Of a stretch of DNA of 64,000 nucleotides, positions 24,621 to 34,107 are shown in pieces (position 1 is the first letter of the stretch; each line of letters opens with the position of its first letter). Both the position numbers and the translations under genes were made by a program. A model generated the notes under the pieces. That model saw only the letters and a program-made list of their open reading frames with translations, searched no databases and was not told the DNA's origin. Source of the DNA: Gautieria morchelliformis (taxonomy: Eukaryota; Basidiomycota; Agaricomycetes; Gomphales; Gomphaceae); contig WHVA01000321.1 of assembly GCA_015179125.1 (NCBI GenBank), forward strand, positions 62,001 to 126,000, read 5' to 3'.

Positions 24621-25529
24621 ATCACGCTCTGGTGTAGAGGGTTCCCTTAGATTACAGTCAGTTTCAAATCAAGCCAAAATATATATATATAAAGGATACT
24701 CACATTTTCACAATGACTGTAGCTCACGACCAACAATAGGGGATACCAGGGAGGCAGTCAATGTCCACCTAAACCGTCTAAATCCAATGTGTGCCACCAA
24801 ACCAATCCCAGTTCACAGACCACACTGGCTAACAGAGTTGTAACTCTGGCCAGAATCAAACTGCAATGCAAGCTCCCAGTGCACAATCCAACCAACCAAA
24901 CACCCAACCAAACAAATCCACTACAGATACCAGCAAGGTGGTCAATGTCCACTTAAACCGCCTAACTCCAATGTGCACCACCAAACCAATCCTAGTCCAC
25001 AGACCACACTGGAGTTGTAACTCTGGCCAGAATCAAACTGCAATGCAGTAGAGTATGCCAGTCCACGATACAACCAACTGACCACGCGAACTGCTCTAGG
25101 AAGGTCAGAGATTAGCACAGCACAGAGCACGCCAAAAACCAAGGAGAGAATCTAAAACATTAGCTTGAAAATCCAACATATGCATTGCAAAACCTTACCA
25201 AATAGCTGCAGGGCTTGACTGAAAGAAATAGCAAATCAGTCAGGGACCAAGCCCAAATAGGCCCCAAAAAGGCAAAGTTCCATAAGAATAAGACCATACC
25301 TAAGGAATGACAGACTGAAGAACAAATCTGGCATAAGAAGTCAAATTGTGGCTGAAAAAGCGATATAAAACAACAAAAAATACCAGAAGGAAACAACTAT
25401 AATTACCAGAGGGATTGCAGATATATAAATACTTAAAATAGCAAATACAGTAGCATAACACTCACCAGAATGGGGGAGCAATAGCCAGGTAGGATGGGCA
25501 GTAGTTACAGGACCAAAGTCAACTGCAAA

Positions 25530-26548
25530 GAGCCTAAAAAATGCCAAAAAAAGCGAAAATATAAGAAATAAAAACATAACAAAAGTGAAGAAAGGCAGAT
25601 ACAGTAGCATAAAACTGACCTGCAATGGCAGACAGGAGGGAGGCAGTGAGAGGAGAAACCTGGGGTGAAAAAAGGTCAAAAAAAGCGAAAATAAAATGAC
25701 GAAATAACAATAATAAAAAAAGGCCAAAAAAGCGAAAATTAATGGAAAAGAAGACACACCAGGGGCAGGGAAGGCAGCCAGGAATGGATGGAGGCAAGGA
25801 GAGGAGAAACCTGGGGTGAAAAAAAGTCAAAAAAAGCGAAAATAAATGAAGAAATACCAATAATAAAAAAAGGCCAAAAAAGCGAAAATTAATGGAAAAG
25901 AAGACACACCAGGGGCAGGGGAGGCAGCCAGGAATGGATGGAGGCAAGGAGAGGAGAAACCTGGGGTGAAAAAAAGTCAAAAAAAGCGAAAATAAATGAA
26001 GAAATACCAATAATAAAAAAAGGCCAAAAAAGCGAAAATTAATGGAAAAGAAGACACACCAGGGGCAGGGACAGCAGCCAGGAATGGATGGAGGCAAGGA
26101 GAGGAGAAACCTGGGGTGAAAAAAAGTCAAAAAAAGCGAAAATAAATGAAGAAATAACAATAATAAAAAAAGGCCAAAAAAGCGAAGATTAATGGAAAAG
26201 AAGACACACCAGGGGCAGGGACAGCAGCCAGGAATGGATGGAGGCAAGGAGAGGAGAAACCTGGGGTGAAAAAAGGTCAAAAAAAGCGAAAATAAATGAA
26301 GAAATAACAATAATAAAAAAAGGCCAAAAAAGCGAAAATTAATGGAAAAGAAGACACACCAGGGGCAGGGACGACCAGGAATGGATGGAGGCAAGGAGAG
26401 GAGAAACCTGGGGTGAAAAAAAGTCAAAAAAAGCAAAAATAAATGAAGAAATAACAATAATAAAGAAAGGCCAAAAAAGCGAAAATTAATGGAAAAGAAG
26501 ACACACCAGGGCCAGGGATGACAGCCAGGAATGGATGGAGGCAAGGAG
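25530..26548 (-). repeat. 150-bp tandem array in Helitron A copy 2 leader (6-7 units)
   Basis: The word AGGGGCAGGG starts at 25,761, 25,911, 26,061, 26,211 and 26,361, an exact 150-bp period. A slightly shortened unit follows. Each unit has two copies of the motif that reads ATTTTCGCTTTTTT on the element strand, about thirteen over the array. Because 150 is a multiple of three, a 336-codon frame with a 50-residue repeat stays open on the minus strand. This is best explained by the period, not by selection on a protein. Confidence 0.9.
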
Positions 26549-26736
26549 AGACAGGCAGGAGGCAGAGACAGCCCGTAGCAGACACAGAGGAGGCCAGTAG
26601 CAGACAGAGAGAGAGCAGGCTGCGCAGCTAGGAACGGCGCTCGCGGCTGCGCCGCTCGCGTTCAAACTCAGCAAATTACGTAACATTATTACGTAAAACA
26701 CCCACAACCACCCTTCCAGCAACTTTATACTATAGA

Positions 26737-29700
26737 TATAAGGCAGAACGATCTACTTGAGATCGTAGAATAACAGATTATTATATCTCCTTCGTTCCAC
26801 AGGTTATGGGCCCCGCGCATAACTAAACTACTACAAACCTAACTACGCTCTATACTCCAATAACTCAATACCGATCGACGATGTCGAGTAGCAACAACAC
26901 GTACAAGATCGACCCCTTGAACGGGGATAATTACGCGGCGTGGTGCCGGCGGCTCGAGTGGATACTCGATGACTTAGATCTGTGGGACGTGGCTATCGGC
27001 AGGGAGACGGAACCGAGACCGGCAGATGCCAACAACATCACTGCGACCGAGCAGCAGGAAATCGACGATTGGAGAAGGAAAGACAAAAAGGCTAGAAAAG
27101 AAATTTGCCTCAGAGTTGCCGATGAACAACTAGTTTACATCAATCAGACGATGTCTGCATTTGCTGTATGGACTAGTCTACAAGCAATATTTGAATCAAA
27201 GGGAGCAGTGGGGATTGTAAATCTCCGAAGAGATTTATTCCGGACGCTTGCCGAGGACGGCGCGAACATGGAGGAGCACGTACGCAAGCTCCGCGGCATT
27301 CAACAGGAACTGAATGCGCGGGGACATTACATCAGTGACACCGAGTTCTCGAACACGTTGCTGACATCATTACCAGATTCTTGGTCGGCGTTTATTACGG
27401 CAGTAAACGCCAGTGGAGCCGGGACAACAGCTGATATATTAATAGCTCGGGTCCTCGATGAGGATCGAGCACGGAAAGCTGGATCGGCACGGCAGACGGC
27501 GCTTAAGGCGCAACAACGTCACAGGCCCAAGAAAGATGACTCAGGAGCAACAAAGGGAAAATGCCGAAATTGCGGCAAGAAGGGTCATTACGTGAAGGAC
27601 TGTTGGGCGAAAGGTGGCGGCAAGGAGGGCCAAGCACCGAAATGGTTCAAATCAGGGAACAAAGAAACAGTCAAACAAGCAGAAGAAAAGGACTTCGCAT
27701 TTGTATCTAAGGAGGTAGCATACAGTGCTATATCCGCATCCGACTGGTTAGCCGATTCAGCGGCAACAACACACATAGCTAGAAGCCGAAATGATTTCGC
27801 TAGCTATGCCGAGGAACCATCAGAAATCGAAGGAACTTCACCCGGTGTGGTACTACATACACAAGGCCGAGGCACTATATACATGGAATTCAAGATCGGC
27901 GCCAAGACGAACACGATCGAGCTACGTGACGTCAAACATGCACCAGATGCGCCGAACAACCTTATCAGTGTAGGGCGTTTAACTGATAAGGGTAACACAG
28001 CCACATTTTCAGGCACCGGCGTCGAATTCAAATCACGCGCCGGAGTTACCTTCGCACAGGGACAGAAGCGCGGGCGGCTGTTCTGTATGAAGGCACGGGT
28101 CACTCGATCAGTCGAGGCACGGGACTTTGCCGCAGCGGCAAAAGGACGGTCATGGGACAAATGGCACAGGATACTAGGGCACGTCAATATAAACTCCATA
28201 AAATTGTTGAAGTCTAACGATCTAGTCACCGGACTTGAGATCGACGAGTCAAACGAGCCGAGCCAGTGCAAAGCATGCATACAAGGCAAATGGCATGTGG
28301 AGCCATTCCCCAAAAGAGCCGAGGACACTGTAGAACAGGTCGGTGACCTAACAGTATCCGATGTATGGGGACCTGCCCAGACCGAGGGACCATCGCGTGA
28401 GAAATACTTTTATTCTTTCACGGATATCAAATCTAGGTACACGGTCATTTATTTCGGGAGCACCAAAGATGAAGCGCTCAAACACTTCGAGACGTACAAG
28501 GCATTCCTCGAGACCCAAACAGGTCAGAAACTGAAGAGGTTTCGCTCAGATAATGGAGGGGAATATGTCAATAAAAATTTTAAGGAATTTTGTGCAAAAT
28601 ATGGCATTATCATGGAGACCACAGCTCCATACTCCCCAGCCCAAAATGGAATCGCCGAACGACTCAACCGGACCTTACTCGAGCACGCACGGGCAATGAT
28701 ATTTGCCAAGAACCTGCCAAAAATACTCTGGCCCGAGGCCGTGGCTTACGCGTGCTATATCAAAAATCGATCACCCACGCGAGCGCTTGGAGATGACGCA
28801 ACGCCGTTCCAAGCACTATTCGGCAAGAAGCCGAACATAGCACGTCTAGAGGAATTCGGGACAAACTGCTGGGTTATGGTGCCGGATCAACGTCGAGCCA
28901 AACTTGATCCAAAGGCAGAAGAACATATATTCGTCGGAGTAGCAGAACATGCAAAAGCCTGGAGGTATTACAATAAAGCCTCAAAGCATGTTCAAATTTC
29001 GAGAAATATTACATTCGACGAAAACGACAACAGACTCTACCCCATCCCAGATAACGACGATGACGACACGGCACCACTCGAGGGGGAGCACTCACCGCGC
29101 GAGCATGTGCCGGACCCGATCACATCTACCCCACAGACGTCATCACCCCAGACAACGCCCGTTCCTGATCCACCTGAACAAGCGCCAGCTCCACAGATTC
29201 GACGGAGTGCACGTATCACCCAAAGACTGGATTACCGGAAGCTGAATGATTCAGGACGCACCGAGCAGGTTTACATAACGAAAGAAATCATCACTGAACC
29301 TGAGAATTACAGAGCGGCGGTATCACGTGATGATGCGCCGATCTGGGAGAAAGCGATGGAAATTGAGATGGATCAACACAAGACATTAGGAACATGGGAA
29401 TTAACAGAACTACCACCCGGACGAGTAGCTATCGGTTGCCGATGGGTATACGCTGTCAAAACACAACCGGACGGACAATTCGATAAGGCTAAAGCAAGGG
29501 TTGTGGCTCAAGGATTCACACAGAGGCCAGGGATGGATTACTACGAGATAACCTCACCCGTGGTCAAATTCGATTCACTACGTGTTCTATTAGCAATCGC
29601 AAACACACTCGATTGGGAAATTGAAATGATGGATGTCAAAGGCACCTACCTCAATTCAACCATAGATGAGGAGATCTACATGCGCCAGCCCGACGGTTTT

Positions 29701-31073
29701 GATGATGGATCTGGACGCGTTCTAAGAATATACAGAGCGCTCTACGGACTCAAACAATCGGGACGAGCTTGGCATCAGCGCTTACGCAAATTACTACTCG
29801 ATCTCGGCTTCCATCAAAGTACAGCCGATGAATGCGTCTACATCAGACAAGATAAGGATTCAATCGAAGTCATATCAGTATATGTGGACGACTTCGGACT
29901 ATTTGCTGACTCCAAGGGAGGGATGATTAAGCTCAAGGGGGAGCTCCATGGAAAATTCCCTTTAACAGATTTAGGAGAAATGAAGAAAATCTTGGGAATT
30001 AGAGTTGAGAGGAATAGGGATGAGGGAACACTGATCATGTCTCAAGGACATTACATCGACATCATACTCGATCGATTCAACATGACAACGGCTCATTCGG
30101 TATCTACACCTCTGCATAAAATGATCAAACTCACGACACCCATGGACTCAACAGGTCCAACTGCCGAAGTACCCTATGCCAAAGCGATCAGATCACTAAT
30201 GTATGCAGCACTCAGCACACGACCTGATTTGGCTTTTACCGTACAACACTTGAGCCAATTCACTACTACTTACGGAACCGAGCACTGGACGGCGATCAAG
30301 CATGCGCTCAGGTACCTCAAGGGGTCACGTGACGACGGCATAACCTTCCGACGAGACGCTGGTCTCGACCTCGAAATATTCGTTGACTCAGATTATGCTA
30401 ATAGAAACGACGCACTATCTATTAGTGGCTATGTAGCTATACTAGGAGGGGGAGCTATTGCATGGAGCTCGAAGAAGCAGCGAACGATCGCGCTATCTAC
30501 CACGGAGGCCGAATACATGGCACTTACCGAGGGCGCCAAGCAATTAATCTGGCTGAGGCGTTTCATTGAGGAACTTGGAATCGATCAAACCCAGCCCACG
30601 TCACTTCGATCAGACAATCTAGGCGCCATTACACTATTGCATGACGCAACGTATCATGCGCGTACCAAACACATCAATGTCGCATATCATTTCATCCGTG
30701 AGAAAGTGGCCTCTCACGAGGCATCACTTACGTACGTACCGACGAAGGAGAACATAGCGGACATATTTACAAAGGGATTGGATTTACACCAACACAGGTA
30801 TCTATTAGGGAAATTAGGATTTTGTCGAAGGGACTTCTCGCTGAGGGGGAGTGTTAGTAATCAGGACGATGACACCGCCAAGGCAGAGCCGGCACGCACT
30901 TAGCCGGAGGTTCGAGATCGCTCTCGACCCCGGGTTGCTGGTGCACCGGCATCGCATCGGCACAGCAGCTCGAAGGGATTGGTAATACAATGGTCATCAT
31001 ATTTTGTATATAAGGCAGAACGATCTACTTGAGATCGTAGAATAACAGATTATTATATCTCCTTCGTTCCACA
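26737..31073 (+). mobile_element. Ty1/Copia element 1, reading frame looks whole, 5' LTR mostly missing
   Basis: The 3' LTR is 30,852-31,073 (222 bp, starts TGTTAGTAATC, ends TTCCACA) after a purine-rich tract. Only the last 65 bp of the 5' LTR remain (26,737-26,801), cut at the Helitron A copy 2 end. A primer-site-like GGTTATGGGCCCC follows the 5' LTR. The bases after the 3' LTR are CGAGT. The related inverted-repeat arm at 34,610-34,630 carries CGAGT without an insertion, so this was probably the target. The two LTR stretches that remain are almost identical, which points to a young insertion. Confidence 0.9.
26881..30903 (+). CDS. Copia gag-pol polyprotein (1,340 aa)
   Basis: One reading frame encodes the whole Copia order. 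Gag lies in about residues 1-215, the zinc knuckle CRNCGKKGHYVKDCW near 227, and the aspartic protease DSAATTHIA near 290. The integrase His/Cys region ends near 465 (CKACIQGKW), with catalytic signs RSDNGGEY and PAQNGIAERLNR near 555-590. The reverse transcriptase has YVDDFGLFAD near 1,000. RNase H lies near 1,170-1,310 (VDSDYANR, STTEAEYMAL, TKHINVAYHF, IADIFTKGL). The order integrase before reverse transcriptase is diagnostic of Copia. ATG 26,881 is just downstream of the primer site. The stop lies about 50 bp inside the 3' LTR. The length is normal for the family and no interruption is seen. Confidence 0.95.
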   Translation: MSSSNNTYKIDPLNGDNYAAWCRRLEWILDDLDLWDVAIGRETEPRPADANNITATEQQEIDDWRRKDKKARKEICLRVADEQLVYINQTMSAFAVWTSLQAIFESKGAVGIVNLRRDLFRTLAEDGANMEEHVRKLRGIQQELNARGHYISDTEFSNTLLTSLPDSWSAFITAVNASGAGTTADILIARVLDEDRARKAGSARQTALKAQQRHRPKKDDSGATKGKCRNCGKKGHYVKDCWAKGGGKEGQAPKWFKSGNKETVKQAEEKDFAFVSKEVAYSAISASDWLADSAATTHIARSRNDFASYAEEPSEIEGTSPGVVLHTQGRGTIYMEFKIGAKTNTIELRDVKHAPDAPNNLISVGRLTDKGNTATFSGTGVEFKSRAGVTFAQGQKRGRLFCMKARVTRSVEARDFAAAAKGRSWDKWHRILGHVNINSIKLLKSNDLVTGLEIDESNEPSQCKACIQGKWHVEPFPKRAEDTVEQVGDLTVSDVWGPAQTEGPSREKYFYSFTDIKSRYTVIYFGSTKDEALKHFETYKAFLETQTGQKLKRFRSDNGGEYVNKNFKEFCAKYGIIMETTAPYSPAQNGIAERLNRTLLEHARAMIFAKNLPKILWPEAVAYACYIKNRSPTRALGDDATPFQALFGKKPNIARLEEFGTNCWVMVPDQRRAKLDPKAEEHIFVGVAEHAKAWRYYNKASKHVQISRNITFDENDNRLYPIPDNDDDDTAPLEGEHSPREHVPDPITSTPQTSSPQTTPVPDPPEQAPAPQIRRSARITQRLDYRKLNDSGRTEQVYITKEIITEPENYRAAVSRDDAPIWEKAMEIEMDQHKTLGTWELTELPPGRVAIGCRWVYAVKTQPDGQFDKAKARVVAQGFTQRPGMDYYEITSPVVKFDSLRVLLAIANTLDWEIEMMDVKGTYLNSTIDEEIYMRQPDGFDDGSGRVLRIYRALYGLKQSGRAWHQRLRKLLLDLGFHQSTADECVYIRQDKDSIEVISVYVDDFGLFADSKGGMIKLKGELHGKFPLTDLGEMKKILGIRVERNRDEGTLIMSQGHYIDIILDRFNMTTAHSVSTPLHKMIKLTTPMDSTGPTAEVPYAKAIRSLMYAALSTRPDLAFTVQHLSQFTTTYGTEHWTAIKHALRYLKGSRDDGITFRRDAGLDLEIFVDSDYANRNDALSISGYVAILGGGAIAWSSKKQRTIALSTTEAEYMALTEGAKQLIWLRRFIEELGIDQTQPTSLRSDNLGAITLLHDATYHARTKHINVAYHFIREKVASHEASLTYVPTKENIADIFTKGLDLHQHRYLLGKLGFCRRDFSLRGSVSNQDDDTAKAEPART

Positions 31074-31425
31074 CGAGTGCCAGTTTCACTGTGACTGTGT
31101 CGTCGGTACTGACGAAGTATGATGAGATTTAGTGTAACGACTCGAGGAAAATAATTCTCGTACGATGCACAGGGCTCGCTCATGCTTTCAAGCTGTTCTC
31201 CGAAGGAATACATCACTAGCAGCATAACTTTGAACGTTGTCCGCGCAACTCCGCATCTCAGAGTCTCGGATAGCCATTGCAGCGACCTGATCCTTGCAAC
31301 CGTGATACTTTCTATCTGGAAGATCCTACACTCTCCGAGCTCAGCAACCTCTCTCTAGAGTCTAGTCTGACATACCGATTGAGCTGTGAGTACGTGGTAC
31401 TACTAGTACCTAGGTCTCAAGACTC
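31074..31425 (+). repeat. Long inverted repeat, left arm
   Basis: Reverse complement of 34,108-34,630, with the right arm carrying about 170 bp extra. Shared stretches include the ends around GTGCCAGTTTCAC and GGTCTCAAGAC and the middle CTTGCAACCGTGATACTT. The outer end is interrupted by Copia element 1. The arms enclose 2.7 kb with a tubulin cofactor A pseudogene and an unknown gene. Confidence 0.85.
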
Positions 31426-31540
31426 GCCGTTGGGGCAAGCGGGGTTACTGAACGGGAATTGAGTGGGGAGGGATCTGCGTCGATCATATACGGAGTTAGC
31501 GGTGGAGATACCGCGCAGGGAGAGCATGTCGTGTAACATG

Positions 31541-32513
31541 TAATAAGTTTTGCATCTGTGTCCAGGGTCGACACGTTACCAGCGTTAGTCCTCGGCTCGG
31601 AGATTTGATCATTAGCCAATAATCTACAGTTTGTAGGTTTGTCTCCTAGAGGCTAAGTGGAGAGTCAGTTACACCTAGTAGTTCCCTAGGGAAACTGGGA
31701 GGTCACGTCTTCTTCTTGAGGTGCAGGCTGGGATATTGGCTGCGCTTGAGGAGGTTATCTGCTTGGGGGTCACGCACGAACATCGACAATCGTAATAGGG
31801 ACATCAAAAGTGATGCTCCAGTAGTCGGATGGACATCGTTGATTACCCTGCATGTCGCCTTCCAACGCAAGTGTCTCAGATACCTGCCTCCTCCAGTGCT
31901 TCCTCTGCCTTCATAAGGTCCTCGTCTGTGGAGAGCGTCGGCCTGGCAGTGACTGATCTAGGCGTGCCAGGACATGAGTGGTTGGAAATGGCTAATATCC
32001 AGTCAACTCACCACTAGTTCTCGCAACTCGGATGCTCCAGTCTCAAGACGCTTCTGAGTTTGCAGGATCATCTTCTGCGACTCCACAAGCAGCTTTTGCT
32101 ATCGCGACTTCAACATAAATGAATCAACCCCCAAGCGCAAAACGGCATACCTGGTTCTTGAGATCCAACTCATCCGCGGCATCCGCAATGTATTTATCTA
32201 CTCTTCGCTGCTGGTCCTCCGCCTCTATCTTGTACATGTTGTACTCCTTTAGTATTCTGCCAGGGCATTTGGTTGAGTGTGGTAGCATTCAGTCAAAAAG
32301 AGAGGCATAGGCACGTACTCACCGCTTGACGGTCCGACGGATCCAGTTGATTTTCAGTTGTCTGCAGCAGCAGGGTCACTCATAGTCGCAAGTGGTGGGG
32401 GAGGTCAGAAATGTAGATTATTGGCTAATGATCAGAGCCGAGGACGAACACTGGTAACGTGTGACTCGACATGGTTCGTTATTGTGTCCAGCGGACACAG
32501 ATGCAAAACTTAG
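31541..32513. mobile_element. Inverted-repeat unit carrying a tubulin cofactor A copy
   Basis: The ends are inverted repeats of roughly 90-110 bp with small indels. Left starts ATAAGTTTTGCATCTGTGTC, right ends in the complement (GACACAGATGCAAAACTTAG), and both are bordered by TA. Inner shared words are CACGTTACCAG, GTCCTCGGCTC and ATTAGCCAATAATCTACA. A TA-target DNA transposon that picked up a gene is one reading; a local inverted duplication of the gene's promoter is another. No transposase is inside. Confidence 0.6.
31820..32383 (-). pseudogene. TBCA: Tubulin-specific chaperone A (cofactor A) pseudogene
   Basis: Cofactor A is a small three-helix chaperone that captures beta-tubulin. On the minus strand it starts MSDPAA (ATG at 32,383), then RQLKI, TVKR. 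An intron separates the exon ILKEYNMYKIEAEDQQRRV plus DKYIADAADELDLKNQ. A further intron leads to the exon KLLVESQKMILQTQKRLE plus ELRELV, and another to RPTLSTDEDLMKAEEALEEA. Introns are 50-65 bp with GT-AG ends. Two small frame slips, one near the start in a GCTGCTGC run and one just before RPTL, break it. Introns are retained, so it arose by DNA duplication, not by reverse transcription. It lies inside inverted repeats. Confidence 0.8.
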
Positions 32514-32539
32514 TACTTAGTACTTATTGCTAAATTTTT

Positions 32540-33426
32540 GGAATCATATATTCATGTCAAACCCGTCTGACTACATACACGGGACGTATCAAAAATTTCT
32601 CAAAACACGCGGCGTAATGTTTGTCGCGTTTTGTCACTCCGAGTCCGTCTTGTCGCCGGGCGGCGTACCAGATTGGCGTCCTGCGCCGAAGGCATGGGGG
32701 ATTCAGGCTGCCACAACCCACGGTCATGTGAGAACACCGGGGAGGAGAAGGAAGGAATTGACAGCGCACCTTTAGAATGCATTCTGGTGCTTCACACTTC
32801 TGATTTGTCGTGAGTAGCTCGGCATGGTGTGAAAAGTGCCGCATATCGATTGCCACCTCGACGAGCTGAGCATGAGCATGCAACGCGAGGATGTCTTGGA
32901 TGGGGGGTGAGTCTGACTGAGGGTATAATTTAAACACCGAGTATAATGGTGCGCTATTTGGGGCTGGTGCGTTGTCAGAGACAGGACCTACGATGAGATG
33001 GTTTAAGAACATACCTGGGCGCGAAAGAACGCCGAAGTGGTTTGGGGCTGGTGCGCTGTCGTCTGGGGCTGGTGCGTGTCAGACAAGACTTACGAGCATA
33101 TGGTTTAAGAACATACCTGGGCGCGAAAGAACGGCGAACTGGTTTGGGGCTCGTGCGCTGTCGTCTGGGGCTGGAGCGTGTCAGACAAGACTTACGAGCA
33201 TATGGTGGTTTAAGAACATACCTGGGCGCGAAAGAACGGCGAAGTGGTTGGGGGCTGGTGCACTGTCGCTCGGGGCTGTTGTGGTTGTTGATGCAGGATA
33301 CGGGCGATCACGCTTGACTTGCAAGAAGGGCAGGAGCGGAGACAGCGTGCGTGTAAATTTAATGAACCTCTTGCGAATGTTGCTTGGGCTTAGGCTAGAA
33401 GGGACGTGCATGGTGGAAGTTGACAA
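32540..33426 (-). CDS. Hypothetical host gene with a tandemly duplicated splice junction
   Basis: Not recognised. On the minus strand an exon reads MHVPSSLSPSNIRKRFIKF and continues with FTRTLSPLLPFLQVKRDRP to SRPG, where a GTATGT donor follows (33,227). After about 330 bp of tandem repeat, another exon-like stretch reads LYSVFKLYPQSDSPPIQDI and LALHAHAQLVEVAIDMRHF (about 32,815-32,950). Composition and splice signals support coding origin, but the repeat has multiplied the exon end and donor, so the present gene model is uncertain and may be broken. The adjacent TBCA copy is on the same strand. Confidence 0.4.
32955..33300 (-). repeat. Minisatellite, 3 units of 102-105 bp
   Basis: The word GTTTAAGAACATACCTGGGC starts at 33,001, 33,103 and 33,208. 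Each unit, read on the minus strand, contains the end of an exon, a GTATGTTCTTAAACC donor and the first part of the intron. Confidence 0.85.
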
Positions 33427-33460
33427 GTTGGTTTAGGATGCGGACGTAGCAGGGCTGGCA

Positions 33461-33525
33461 GATTTTATACTGGAGGGTCAACCGACTCTGTCCGAGACAG
33501 AGTCGGTTACCCTCCAGTATAAAAT
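33461..33525. repeat. 65-bp near-perfect palindrome
   Basis: Arms of 31-32 bp (GATTTTATACTGGAGGGT and its complement, continuing into ACCGACTCTGTC) are separated by CGA, with a single extra base in the left arm. A second, smaller palindrome (33,526-33,553) follows immediately. The sequence could extrude as a cruciform or be a fused pair of element ends. Confidence 0.9.
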
Positions 33526-34107
33526 CATTCTCGTACGACTCGTACGGGAATGCACGGGTGCAACAGTTCCGCCAATGGGGATTATGTCTCGCACTTCCAC
33601 GTAACTGTCCTAGGAGAGAGCATCCGACACAACGTAGGAGTTTGAAAATACGCTCGCATCTCACCGTGAGCGAACGCCTCAGAATTGCCTCTTGTCAGCT
33701 TACTCGCTCATCATTTAGCAGCTTAGGTACAAAATGATCCACTTTTCATGAAAATTGAGTAAGAGAGCTCTGCAGAATTTGATGTCAGAAATACTTAGTG
33801 GTTGGGTCTTGAACGGCCTACTTCTCTGCCACACAAACACATGAATTTCTGGTTTTATAATCTTGTTAAAGGGCCTATAGCCTTCAGTTCTAGGTACTGA
33901 TATTGATATCGGGTGTACTGTCGCCACTAGGACTTGAAGGGGTTTCAAACTCCTGAGATGTTCAAACTCTTGTTGTCTGATAGTCACGCCGCCGGCCAGA
34001 CGTGTCTTTAGTACCTACAGACTCTGGTCAATACCAACGACAGATAATACCCAGTAGAAAAATACCAGGTCACATACAGGTCCAGTATAGTCCCTGAAGG
34101 CCTGAAC

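Larger units (their letters stand above)
19630..26736 (-). mobile_element. Helitron A, copy 2, with chimeric flanks
   Basis: On the minus strand it starts TCTATAGTATAAAG after an A (base 26,737) and ends with the same hairpin plus CTAG before a T (base 19,629). Coding order equals copy 1. The leader differs, with a 150-bp array instead of a 295-bp array. The left side abuts the old Copia-family LTR block, the right side abuts the last 65 bp of the 5' LTR of the younger Copia element. Each flank matches an intact counterpart elsewhere in the window that reads A|T at exactly that point. Confidence 0.93.

Noticed and set aside
25534-26544. Long open frame that looks like a 336-residue membrane protein
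   Set aside because: It is fully accounted for by a 150-bp tandem array whose period is a multiple of three, and the other copy of the element has no such frame.
31541-32513. Calling the inverted-repeat unit a proven Tc1/mariner element
   Set aside because: The TA borders fit, but there is no transposase and no second copy in the window. It is kept as one of two explanations.
33715-33987. 90-codon minus-strand frame
   Set aside because: Somewhat protein-like, but with no domain and no splice context; not enough for a gene call.
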